The notes beneath the pieces are model-generated. The model did not search any database. It was given only the letters and a program-made list of their open reading frames with translations, and was not told the origin of the DNA. A stretch of 64,000 nt of DNA, from NCBI GenBank assembly GCA_023213395.1, contig CM041465.1:96975741-97039740 (forward strand). Direction: 5' to 3'. The position numbers were made by a program, and so were the translations under genes. Within the stretch, counting starts at the first letter, position 1; each line of letters starts with the position of its first letter. Shown piece by piece: positions 11,759 to 22,489 of this stretch. Source of the DNA: Cycas panzhihuaensis. Lineage: Eukaryota; Cycadophyta.

Positions 11759-11981
11759 TGTTGGAATATTAATGCACATTTATTTTGTCCCACATGCAAG
11801 TGGGTTCCACTCTCACTATATTGACATGTATTATAAATACACAACATAGTGTATCATATTGTATATTATTGTAAGGATGTTTTGTTAATATAATTTAAGG
11901 TACCTTAAGGGTACTATTCGATCCTGTGGAGGTGTTTGTTTCTGTTTGTGATTATCTTATTATAGGTTCTATTTTCCAACA
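11759..11981 (+). repeat. E5 3' LTR
   Basis: It is 223 bp, from TGTTGGAATATT to TTTTCCAACA, with TATA-like TATTATAAATA near 11828. It is the intact-ended partner of 8836-9057. Confidence 0.9.
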
Positions 11982-12240
11982 GAAATCACATGTCGATTAC
12001 GAAAGGTAAAATGATAGAAGATAGATTATTCAAGTTAGTCCTTTATCTTCAAATTCAGTCACTTAGTTCTTTGATTAATGATGAGAGTGTATTATGGCAT
12101 CATCGATATGGTCACCTAAATTATGGTGGTCTTATCAATCTAAAAAAGAACAATATGGTAAGAGGTCTTCCTTTCATCAAAGGAGATAAATATTTATGTG
12201 AAGGTTGTGTTTATGGGAAGTAACACAGAGAACTAATTAG
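11982..12240 (+). pseudogene. E4 copia GAG-pre-integrase remnant
   Basis: Codons 11990-12223 end in a clear copia GAG-pre-integrase domain: 'LWHHRYGHLNYGGLINL', 'NMVRGLPFIKGDKYLCEGCVYGK', followed after one stop by 'HRE'. It contains the His-His and Cys-Cys pairs of the integrase zinc finger. In copia elements this precedes the integrase core; here the sequence stops matching after about 12240 and no integrase core, RT or RNase H follows. The right part of E4 was lost or displaced when E6 was placed here. It is assigned to E4 because both lie on the + strand on either side of E5. Confidence 0.85.
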
Positions 12241-12554
12241 CACTTCACTCTTTTATTATCTGTGTGTATTATTTTTCATCTACTTATTTGCATCATTTTT
12301 TACTTTGATTAGATAGACTTATTTAATTTTTTCTCCTATTTTTTACTTTTAACATGTAGCACATACTTACATGTTGCTCCCTTTTTAGCCTAGAAAGTAA
12401 TAACCTTTTGTCCCCCCACACCCACATCTATGGGATACATGAATGCATCAAAAGAGGTATTTTTTTGCACTGTTATTAGCTTAGATCCCCTTAGCCCTTC
12501 AGATTTGTTGTTGAATTGTGTTGTGTGTCCTCCCTCTTATTAATTTTAATTTAG
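12241..12554 (+). other. Probable right end of a truncated E6 5' LTR
   Basis: T-rich sequence with no coding signal, lying between the E4 remnant and the E6 primer-binding site. By position it should be the end of the E6 5' LTR, but related elements have LTRs of 2-3 kb and no partner is visible, so truncation is inferred. Confidence 0.35.
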
Positions 12555-12574
12555 TGGTGACCATATTATGAACT
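12555..12574 (+). other. E6 primer-binding site
   Basis: TGGTGACCATATTATGAACT matches the corresponding sites of E7 (complement of 50991-51010) and E9 (complement of 45011-45030), whose shared form is close to TGGTGACCATACTGGGGAAC. The priming tRNA is not identified here. Confidence 0.6.
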
Positions 12575-12789
12575 TGCCAATAGCTTTTTAATACATTATG
12601 TTGATTCCTTCTTTATTTAATATTTTCCCTTTACTTTAGGGCTTAACTCTTTTATCTTGTGATTTATTTGTGTGAATAATATTCACCTTTTCCTACTTCT
12701 TTAAAATTATAATGCATATTTTCAAGATCCACTAATACTTTTTACGTTTTAAGGCTTACTTCTTATATAGACTTTTTTTTGCCATCTCA

Positions 12790-14899
12790 AGGGTTTGCCT
12801 CCTTTGGATCCTAAATCAACAAACCTATCTACTTCATCACTTATTGAGCAACACTCAATGGCAAGTTAGTATTCTCTTGAGTGAACTACCAATTCCTATC
12901 AAGCTCAAGGAGCTTATTATTTAGAGGAGCAATATCAAGATTAGAACCCATACTAGATATATGTCTAAGATTAAACCCAAGGACTGAATCTCTATGGGCA
13001 AGAAATACCTTCCCAAGATGGCAGGACTCCACCCATTCTTATGAGTAGGATGTTATGTATCAAAATCTTATAGGAATGCCTTCTCATTTCAATGGGTTTT
13101 CTCAACCCCATGATTATTCTCTTGATCCTAGGTCTTCAACCTAAACTTTTTCTTTTGACTAAACTCATTTGGGGGAGGAAGTCTAATTTATCTCAAACTC
13201 CTAAGACTTCATAGGATATGGTAGTAACCCTAAGGGCTCAGTATGAATAAGCATCTTTAGACTCAACTCATGCTTAGGTTTATTGTATCTTTAGAATAAG
13301 TTCTACACAAATTTAACCATTTTACCAACCACAATAACCAGAAGCCTCTCAAGAAGAGGTTGTTTCCTAACTAATTCCATTATCATTACTATTGCCTACC
13401 TAAGATCCACTAACAATATACCTATTGATTCCTCCTACTTCAGTGGCAAGTTGTCTACCCACCTAGCCACCTCTTTAGTTTATTCCACTTATTACTCTAA
13501 TATGTGGCCTTCATGCCTTTATCCCACAATCATCAGCTATGTGGTATAATCGTTTTAATTTGCCTATTCCACTTCATGTTATATCTTATCTTTTTTACCA
13601 AACTAATAGGACCTTAGTGGATGATTCATCCTTTTTTGCACCTTGTTTGGAAAATTAGACTAACTCTATAACCTATCCAATCGACTTATATGCCACCCAG
13701 GTATATCAAAGCACCATGGGGACAAGTTGGACCTTACCCCTAGCTTGGTTTTAGTATTAATCTCTTCCACCTATATGGGGTTGCCTCTTTAATTAGAGGC
13801 CCATATATGTAAAATCCTATTGCTCACCCATCCTTATTTCCCACACAATCATATCAAATTTCACCTATTAAAGGTCCAACCTATCTATCATCTTATCAAA
13901 CTATTTAGCCCTAGTTAGCTCTAGTTTGTCAAGTTCCATCTAGACCTACATAATATGTGCCTAGTTCTTATGCTCAAGTAGTAGGGCCATCTTGTAGCCA
14001 ATCCAACTATACCAAACCTACCAGTAGGGGCAAACCCCCTATGGTATACTCCAAACCCAACAACCATATGGGGCTCAACCTACTCTTCCACATGTTAACC
14101 TATTAGCTCAACTTGGGGTATATCCCTTTGTTGACTACTATACTAGCCCTCTTTCTTTAGAGGCACTTTAAACTAGCCCACTATGCCATCCCTAAAAGTG
14201 TAAAAATTCAAGGGTACTTCTTCTTAAGACCCTAGGGATCATGTTAAGGTAATTATTAAGGTATGCATTTATCCTTAACTATTGGCCTTATGACCATATA
14301 TTAATGAAGTTATTCCCTAAGTCCCTTTAAGGTGATGTTCTCAAATGGTTATATTACCTCCTCCATCATTTCATCTATTACTTTTAGTAATTGGTGGCTA
14401 CCTTTATCAATTACTTTGACATATTATGTTGATTCAAGAGTGGGGCTAAATCCCTTCTCTCTTTATAATAAAGTTAGCATGAGCTTAATAAAGACTTGGC
14501 CTATCATTTCTATGACCTATTTAACTCCTCAAAAGTTGTGTTACTAGAAAATCTAAAGAGGGATATCTTTATGAATGCCATTTATCCTAAGGTCCATGCA
14601 AAAGTGCTCAAAATAGGTACAACTACATGTGATTCTATAATTACAAAATGCCTCATTATATAATCCATTAAGATCTAAGTAGGATTAAAGAAGATTAATA
14701 AGCTTAACCTATGACATGAGGTATGACCAACACCATATGATCTAAGGCCATAACTATAGGCTCAAAGGTTTCTTGTCGAGATTCTAATAAGATAATGGAT
14801 TCACTTATATCTAAAGTTAATTCATTCGAGGAAGTTTTAAGGGATCTCAAATTCTAGCATCATAAAGCTAATAACAACCACTTATTCCCTTATAGGGAT
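12790..14899 (+). pseudogene. E6 Tat-like gag, left part
   Basis: The + strand reads, in shifting frames, as a proline/tyrosine-rich gag leader (near 13940-14110, with a 'QTPYGI' and 'QQPYGAQP' run) followed by the retrotransposon gag core: 'KSVKIQGYF' (near 14200), 'WPYDHILMKLFPKSL' (14283-14328), 'GDVLKWLYYLL', then 'YYVDSRVGLNPFSLYNKVSMSLI' within 14428-14500. These match the usual plant gag pattern 'H...LFPQSLKGDA..WY' and 'FIDSRVGL..L...KQ.P.E.L'. Frames are broken at least five times. The gene is cut at 14899 by E7 and should resume at 53301. The related gag in E9 (43491-43784, -) supports the assignment. Confidence 0.7.
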
Positions 14900-15119
14900 T
14901 AGTATCTCTTAGGTGGACCTAAACTAGATATCTCTAAGTTGATGAAATGTTTCTTTTGTTTCAATTAGGAATGAGAGATATGAGATTTAAGAAGACCTAA
15001 GTAACCACCTTTTCCCAACTCCTAAGAAGGAGTCTTTGCCTAGTTATGCCATCAAATAAGATATGAATGAGGAATTTGATGAAAGGCTTAGATGTATAGG
15101 GGTGGTAGAATCCATTAAC

Positions 15120-15205
15120 TATTAGAGTGTGTGATGCTAACTATCACAAGAAAGTCCTCTTCCCAAATCACCCTGGGGATTTTGGTGTAATGACAACCTG
15201 GGACA
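15120..15205 (+). repeat. E8 TRIM 5' LTR
   Basis: It starts TATTAGAG (decayed TGTTAGAG) and ends CCTGGGACA. It contains the conserved core CTAACTATCACAAG. Confidence 0.9.
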
Positions 15206-15207
15206 AG

Positions 15208-15218
15208 TGGTATCAGAG
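15208..15218 (+). other. E8 TRIM primer-binding site
   Basis: TGGTATCAGAG is the perfect initiator tRNA-Met complement core. Confidence 0.9.
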
Positions 15219-15359
15219 TGACCAGGGTTCAAAATCAGTCCTATATATCATGGTAGCACACTTGGAGATACGTGAAGGTGTTTCCTAGGTGGCACCAAGG
15301 AACGTCATGGTGGACATGCATTGTCGTGTAGGTACAACCAACTCCTTGTGATGGGGGAG

Positions 15360-15445
15360 TGTTAGAGCACATGACACTAACTATCACAAGGAAGTCCTCT
15401 TCCCAAATCACCCTAGGGCTTTTGGTGTAATAACAACCTGTGATA
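15360..15445 (+). repeat. E8 TRIM 3' LTR
   Basis: It starts TGTTAGAGCACATG after the GATGGGGGAG purine tract and ends CCTGTGATA. It has the same 86-bp length as the 5' copy. Confidence 0.9.
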
Positions 15446-15738
15446 TTAACCTACACAACTAGGTGAAGTAGTTCTGGATTTAGAGTTACTTTAACAATAT
15501 TTTCTATGTCCTTCCTAGGACTCCTATCCTTTGATCTTTTTAACCTTTTGAATTTTACTTGGATAAATAGAAAGGGTTAAGTAAATGGAAGTTTTTTTTT
15601 TTTTTTCTGTGTTTTATTTATTTATTTATGTTTAACAAAATGAAACAAAAAAATCCTAGGCAATTTATAAAATAATAAGGCCTATTTTAGCTTTAACCAA
15701 TTAAGCAAAGAGAAACTAGAATTAGATGCATGCAACAT

Positions 15739-15972
<234 letters not shown>

Positions 15973-17780
15973 CTTTAAAGATGAAACACATTGATGTAAA
16001 TCTGAAACTATTCTTTTAAATATGTTATGCACACTTCACTATGAAAGGAAAGGCACTAACAAAGATGCAACATACCATGCAATTGCTCTATGTAAACTTT
16101 TAAAGAATTTGATAATATACAGTGCTAATTAAAAGATTTTTATTTCATACAGATGCTATCCTTTTTTTAAATGAATATTATATGATGCAAATGAGAGATT
16201 TTAAATATGTATTATTGTTGTTCAAAATGAATTTTCAAATCTTTAAAGTTGCATGCAATTGAAAAAACCTCAATTATAATCGTCATACAAGATACTAGTT
16301 GTACAACTTTAAGATTTTATCTTAATTGGCCAAAAGGATCCTTGAACCTCTAGTAATATAAAAAAATCAAGTATACATTCCATTAAACACTTTAAATTCT
16401 CTTTTTAAGGAAAATAATTTTTTTTTAAGAGTGAAATCAAGCAAGCAATGAAACTATAAAATTAAAACCTCTTTCTTAGTACAAAAATCTACCTCATAAT
16501 GGTTCTTTTCTTTTAATTGATCAATTCTTTCCAAATTTCTCCTTTAAAACAAGTAAAGAAAGAGAAGCAACAAGCAACAAAGGGCTAAACCATATCTAAA
16601 CAAATCCAAAAGAGATGATAAATTTCTTAGAATCTAGACTACTGTGCAAGAATAGGAAGGAGTAGCTATTTGAATGGTGGAGAGATGACTATACCCCACC
16701 TTAGTCTGTCCCTTATGAACCCTACAAAGGGTTAGCCTTTTAGCTAATATTCTAAGCCACAAATGCATATAAAAGTACCACAATAACTAGCTAAAAGAAA
16801 GAGCAAGTTCTAAGCAAGAAACAACCTTTAGAAAATAGTAAAATGAGTAGAAATCATATAGGAAAGATCTTACTAATTTAGAAGAATTTTAAGACTAAAA
16901 ACCTTAAGAAGAACCATAAAAATTGAAGATCAAACTATCAACATTTAAATATCAATAGAGTAGTAAGTCATAACATTAAAAACCTCTCTTAATTTCACCC
17001 ATAAGTATCACTAAAATTAACCTTAAAGTCAAAGCAATATAAATCCTCAAAAAATTTCTAAAAATCACTAAAAATCCACATCAAGCTCCAATAAATCACA
17101 CTCTTCTTCTCATTGAAAAATAACAAAACCCTACTCATCATCACTAGACATCAAAAGAATAAGATTCCATCAAATCTGGGTGGTAACATATAAAAATCTA
17201 GCATACTAGGTGAGTTTTATATACATGACAGTAAAAAATATGACCAGTTACATTTTTGAACCTACCAAAAGTATGACTTTACTCTAAAAATGCGATTAGT
17301 TGTCTTTGTTTTTGGTAACACCAAAAATATAATAAATGGAAAGTAAGAATTAATTCACCAAAAAGTCAAAAAATTAATTTTTAAATATAAATTAAAGTAC
17401 AAATAACTTAGTGAATAAGTAAAAAACCCCAAAACAAGATGAAAATAATAAATACAAGCCCAAAAATAATAAAAAATATACAAATAGTGGGTGAAATCAA
17501 GAATGAGACTAAAAATGTAATATTTCAAAAGAGAAATTGAATTGAATTGATCATGAAAGAAAAAATTTGATGCCATAGTATCAATCATCAGTAGGTAATA
17601 GTAAAATACACAACACATCATCATTCATCATATGTCATTAAGTAAATCAATACTTCAATTCATCAAAACATGGCCTAACTCATCATAAAACCAAGTCCAT
17701 CATTTATTTTCTCACGAAACCATATAAGAAACACATTAAAAGTTACAAATATAAATTAGAGGCTAGGTTTTGGTGAAACA

Positions 17781-17791
17781 TTTACCCCCTT
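17781..17791 (-). other. E7 polypurine tract
   Basis: TTTACCCCCTT on + is AAGGGGGTAAA on -, directly before the TGTTTCACC start of the 3' LTR. Confidence 0.8.
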
Positions 17792-18276
17792 AACACCTAA
17801 ACCTCCTATTCTAAGAAGAAAATATGATGGTCAGAGGTGGTAATAATGAAGGCGATTATTCTTTATTCAACTAAGAAGGAAACTAAATGAACTATATGAA
17901 TGATAAGTAAAGAAACCCTTGAAATAAACTTCTTATGATAATAAAACTAAAAGGATTTTATTAATAATCCTACCCAAAATGATTGAGTTTCTAATACCAA
18001 AATGCCACTATTTACATCTCTTGGCCCAAAGGATTGGGCCCTTATCATCACCAAAAACCTACCTAAAAGGATTGGGTATCTACTATTACTAAAATCTCAT
18101 CTAATACCCACAAACTAGATGGAACTTCACTACCAAAATACCCACAAACTAGATGGGACTTCAACACCAAATACCCATAAACTAGATAGGACTTTACTAT
18201 ATAACTAGTCATATTTTATCTCTCTTTAACTACATGTTAGAGGGAAATCTTTTTGTTGAAGTAAAAAGGATAGACT

Positions 18277-18675
18277 ATCATAGTTTAAAAGCTCATTAAC
18301 AAGTAACTTTTAAGAGTAGATCCATCATAGTTTAGCCTCATTAACAAGGTGAAGGCCTTCAAAGGTTGATTATTATAGTTTAACCTCATTAATAATCAAA
18401 TTCAAAGGGTTCCCTATCATAGTCTAAGCTTGCTAATAAGTAGAAAGGATTGAGAGTAGTGTTCTTATCATAGTTTATGCTCATCAATAGGTGAAAGAAG
18501 GCTCGAAGCTAAGGTTCTATCATAGTTTTGGCTTATTAACAAGTGAAAGAAGGCTTAGAGCTAGGTTCTTATCATAGTTTTAGCTTATTATTAGGTAAAA
18601 GAAGGCTTAGAGTAAGGTTCATGTCATAGTTTTAGCTCATTAATAAGTGAAATAAGGCTCAGAGCTAGGTTCTTA
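18277..18675. repeat. Eight tandem ~50-bp units in the E7 3' non-coding region
   Basis: Units start at about 18277, 18325, 18373, 18418, 18468, 18520, 18571 and 18623 (period 44-52 bp). The core is TCATAGTTTTAGCTCATTAA, followed by an AAGTGAAAGAAGGCT-like part. The last four are the most alike. Single copies of the core occur at about 23480 and 23515 (E7) and 30918 (E9). Confidence 0.9.
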
Positions 18676-19399
18676 AAATCCAAGATGACGATCCATATAA
18701 AATGAATAAATATGAGGAGGTGGATCGTATCTTCAAAAGAAGGCGAGCTCTATGAGAAAGCAAATGTATCCAAAAATGATATTTGAACCTTATCATAATA
18801 AAAATAGATAGTCTATAGCTTTCTAAAGTGATTTTGATGTTAATGGTGATTAAAAATAAGTATAATCTACTTTGATAGGTTCCATAAGAGCTAAAGAATA
18901 TTCTGCCTAAGAAAACAGAGAAAGCCCCTCTCTATTTATAAGGAAATTGATAATAAATGAAATTCATTTTCACAGGAGGGAGTAGAAAAAAGGAGCTACC
19001 TAGAGGCTATTTTTCTAATTTTTAAGGCATTTAGGAGCTCATTCTGACAGAGGATTGGCTCTAGAGGATCATTATTAGGAGCATAGAGTAGAGAGCCAGA
19101 TACCTAGTAGGTCAAAAATATTATTATTATTTTTTTATAGTTTTTTATTGAAAAATACAATAATGTAGTGCAAAAAACATAAGTACTACACTAAAAACAT
19201 GATTAACTGATGAAAAACATAGGAACATAACCAAAATTATGATTTTATAATTTAAGATAGTTAGAAGAAATTACGTTTTTAACCATGAAATCATATTTTT
19301 CAATTATGAAATCACATTTTTAGTTATACATCCATACTTTTGAATTTTACTTAGAAAAGTCTTAAAAATTAAAATTTTTTGAAATAAAATCAAAGAATT
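18676..19399. other. E7 non-coding spacer
   Basis: AT-rich sequence between the tandem repeats and the antisense ORF. No coding signal; two runs repeat 'CATAATTTTT'-like words near 19190-19330. Confidence 0.5.
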
Positions 19400-21250
19400 A
19401 ACATGATCTTTATGATATGATGTAGGCCCTAGATAGAGTGGAGACACAAGAAAATGAGGGGATGGCCATCGAGGTGCTAGTTAGCTAGCTAGATGAAGTA
19501 GTATAAGTAATCTTGAGAGTATGTGGATTCTCACGAACTAGTGGATTGACTTAGTTAGTTATGGAGCATGAGATCCTATATGATTCCATTAGTTGTTGGG
19601 TCCCAGGGTGCAACATCTTCCGAGTATGATCCATTAAAGAGATAGAGATCACTTCGAGAGATGTGATAAGGATCCTAGGAGTGAGATGGCATAGGGAGTG
19701 TGCCAGGCTCAATAGGGTGACTAATGAGGAGTCTAAGATGGCATGTAGTGAGTACTTAATAGGTTTTATTGATTAGATTGGCTAGCATAGGATATTAGTA
19801 GATGCTATTCAGATAGCAGGTCATATTCCTATGGTTAGGAGGATTATCGCCTTGATCATTACTTATAAGATAACTAAAACCCTAAATTTCATAGGGGTTC
19901 TAGCTCAGTGGACTAACATGGTAAGGAGGTGTGAGCAAGAGGTTTAGATTAACTAGGGATAATATATAGTGGACAGCATTAGCCACCATTTATCCAAGAT
20001 TAGGAGGATGGGGAGGGGAGGATTCTTATATAGCTCGATATTGATGTGTTAACTATCTAATCATTTCCCACTTATGAGGCTAGGAGGAGAGCTAAGGGAG
20101 TTAACTATCATAGATCCAAGGATGAGTAGGTGGTACATGAGGCCAAGGATCCATAATAGGCTAGCTATTATGGTCAGGAGTACATATAGTCCTCTCCTTA
20201 GTAGGATGATGAGGAGACAGCTCATAGAGGATGCATATGTAGGGCTACGAGTGTCGAGCAATGATGAGATGGATGCCATGAAGAGGGCAATAATAAAGGA
20301 GTATCATGTGTCTAGATGAAAGAGATAGAAAGGATGAGATAGAGGAGGATGAGATGGGAGAGATGGTAGAGGTGGTGGAGAGATAGGATGAGGAAGAAAA
20401 GGAGGTGCCTCATCTAGTGGAGGACTAGGAAAGAGTCATTAGTTGCTAGAGGGAGCGGGCAGAGCACCTGTAGAGGGTAGAGGAGGCTCTATATATAGCA
20501 TGGAATTAGGCTTAACAAATGGACAAGATAGAGGCAAAGGGAGTAAAGCAGGAGAGGGCAAAGCTACCCTGGAGACTCCTCATAAGCCATAGGGAGAGGG
20601 AGTACCATCAATTGAGGAGGTAATAGGAATAGAACTTATGAGAGCAGATGTTCCACCAAGTATAATATATAATTTTTTCTCATGTCAGATTATATTACTT
20701 TATCATTAAGGATTTTCTGTTCCAGGGGACTTATCACAAATTACATATTTTCATTAGACAGGTGATGAGATGGTGAGCTTGAGAGAGGTACAAAGGACAC
20801 TAGAGCTAATATTCACCTATATTCTAGCATTAGATGAGGCATTAGGATGGAACATAGTGGATCATACCTTACTAGGGCATCACATTAACTATTATAACCA
20901 TGCTCTTTAAGCTCAGGATCTTTACATGGATACAAGGGTAGAGTTGAGGACACAAGAGCTAGAGCTCAAGGCAACTGAGGATGAGAGATGACACTTACAC
21001 AAGATGTCATTGGCTCAGGTAGGAGTACGATATACCCCATTAGTGAGTGATATTATATAATAGGGATGACACCACCCTCCATGAGTCTACATATGGGAAG
21101 ACTTTAGGTAGGAGAGAAAGAGTAGATATAGGTGTTTAAGAGGGATCTCATCAGGAATAACTAAGATCATGTATTATATAGGGAGATAGGAGGGAGATGA
21201 GAGGTATTTTATAAGCCTCACTATATACCATGAGTCACATGAGTGATAGA
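19400..21250 (+). pseudogene. E7 antisense ORF, plant-mobile-domain-like plus coiled coil
   Basis: Coding sense is opposite to E7. Near 19591-19690 the + strand reads 'CWVPGCNIFRV' then 'EIEITSRDVIRILGVRWH', matching the plant mobile domain pattern (W-R-x-E-T-x-x-F-H-L-P, then T-x-x-D-V-x-x-x-L-G). E9 has a homologue that fits better. Further matching blocks are 'VRRIIALIITYKI' (19837-19875) and a 74-codon open stretch at 20074-20319. Acidic, charged sequence follows to 20655. After an AT-rich gap of about 100 bp, an open stretch resumes at 20770 ('MVSLREVQRTLELIF', 'ALGWNIVDH', then 'VELRTQELELKATEDER', a coiled coil). Stops are scattered throughout. Plant mobile domains occur in transposable elements and in host MAIN/MAIL1 proteins; the function in the element is unknown. 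Confidence 0.6.
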
Positions 21251-21259
21251 TATACTATA

Positions 21260-21447
21260 TCTTTTTGTTATCATGTATATATATTGATCACCTTCTCTTA
21301 AAAACTTGTGTATAAATATTTGACTCTAAACTCTTTTCCCCTTTATTTCCTATTTTGGATTGAGTATAGGATACATCTAATAGTATGATAGTCTGAAGAA
21401 ACATGTAATAATTTTGTCATTTTTTATCTCTTTTTTTTGTTCTTTTG

Positions 21448-21490
<43 letters not shown>

Positions 21491-22190
21491 CTTTTTGTCA
21501 TAATATATACATGATAGTTTATACTCATTTTGGAATAAAGAGGTTTAGGATGAAAAAAGATTGCAAGAAAGAGAGAAGAATAGAAAATAAATAAAAGATG
21601 AAAGGTTTTCATATTCTATTTTTATAAACTTAAAACCATTTAAAATAAACAATAATAGGTTTATAAAAGTAGAAGATGGAACAATATGAATCCCTCAAAA
21701 GAAACTCATATAACTCACATCATATTCCTGGCAGATTATATAGATGTAGAATGAAATCCACATTTATATAATATATCATGAAAAAAATAAGTTATTTACT
21801 AAATAAAAAGTTAATCTTACCTAATAAACAACTAGTTATCCAAGTATACTAGATTCCTCGTTGGCTCCTTTTAGGGGCAAGAAGCTTTTAGAGACTTGGT
21901 CCCTGCCAAGATCCTCCATGGCCCAAGCTTCCTATATGGGTCTATCCCTTTTAAGTACTTCATTTTAACCTTCTACCTATCATCTTAATCTTCAAACTAC
22001 TCAAATCTATATCTTCCCAAATTAATAGTTTATACTTATTACTGAGTGGTTGTTTATACTTTGTTATGGAGTGAGATGCCTCCAGTTGAAAAGATAAAAA
22101 TCAATTGAAATGATCATCTAAGATAGAGGAAACAAGAGCATTAACTTTAATATTAAGAGAATGAGGGATATAGTGAATGGTAACTAAATA
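21260..22190. other. E7 spacer with (AT)n run
   Basis: No gene seen between the antisense ORF and the second RNase H. It contains an AT run at 21451-21486 and several T-rich runs. Confidence 0.6.
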
Positions 22191-22199
22191 AAAGAGTGA

Positions 22200-22480
22200 T
22201 AATAAAGATGAAGCCTGATGATGGAGAAGAAGAGATCATAGAGAGTGAACCTGATACATCCCAACTAACTAGTAGACTACAACTTGAGATTCGACATATA
22301 TAGTAATAGGTCCAAGGTAAAAGTGAGAAATATCAGATAAGGCTCCTATAATAGCATATCATTCAACTTCATTATTGGTTTCCCTTGATATAAAAGATCC
22401 CATAAAAAAAAGAGGACTTCCTAATTGGTCATAAATCACCCAAGTAGAAGTAGACATCTTGGGTTTTCCCTATTATCTTC
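22200..22480 (-). pseudogene. E7 second RNase H domain
   Basis: On the - strand: 'STSTWVIYDQLGSPLFF', then 'NNEVE' followed by a stop, 'AIIGALSDI', 'GPITIYVESQVVVY'. This is the RNase H pattern in which the second acidic residue lies in 'NNxAE' and the third in 'xDSQxV' (here Glu replaces Asp). The first Asp (YIDG) is replaced by His and stops. It aligns with the E9 copy at 31200-31440. Tat-lineage elements are known to carry an extra, archaeal-like RNase H, normally between RT/RNase H and integrase; here it lies after integrase. It is degenerate and non-functional. Confidence 0.7.
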
Positions 22481-22489
22481 ATTAGTGAA

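Larger units (their letters stand above)
8836..11981 (+). mobile_element. E5, gag-only copia-type element
   Basis: About 3.1 kb, bounded by LTRs of 222-223 bp (8836-9057 and 11759-11981), with a PBS after the first and a purine tract before the second. Its single reading frame encodes a copia-type gag fused to an acidic tail. No protease, integrase or RT is present, so it could only have moved with enzymes from another element. E10 (38055-40817) is a second copy with the same layout, showing that this is a family structure and not a one-off deletion. It sits inside E4. The first bases of the 5' LTR have diverged (TTATA for TGTTG) and I find no convincing target duplication. Confidence 0.85.
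15120..15445 (+). mobile_element. E8, TRIM (terminal-repeat retrotransposon in miniature)
   Basis: A 326-bp element with two 86-bp LTRs (15120-15205 and 15360-15445), a primer-binding site TGGTATCAGAG two bases after the first, and a purine tract GATGGGGGAG before the second. It is flanked by TTAAC at 15115-15119 and 15446-15450. The partner LTR of E7 (near 51208) lacks it, which proves insertion. The LTRs differ at about 13 of 86 positions, nearly all transitions. It encodes nothing and depends on other elements to move. Confidence 0.95.

Noticed and set aside
18277-18675. Regularly spaced repeats as a CRISPR array
   Set aside because: Units are contiguous and degenerate without unique spacers, in a plant retroelement.
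20061-20279. 72-codon - strand frame
   Set aside because: Shadow of the + strand antisense-ORF remnant of E7, which has the homologue in E9.
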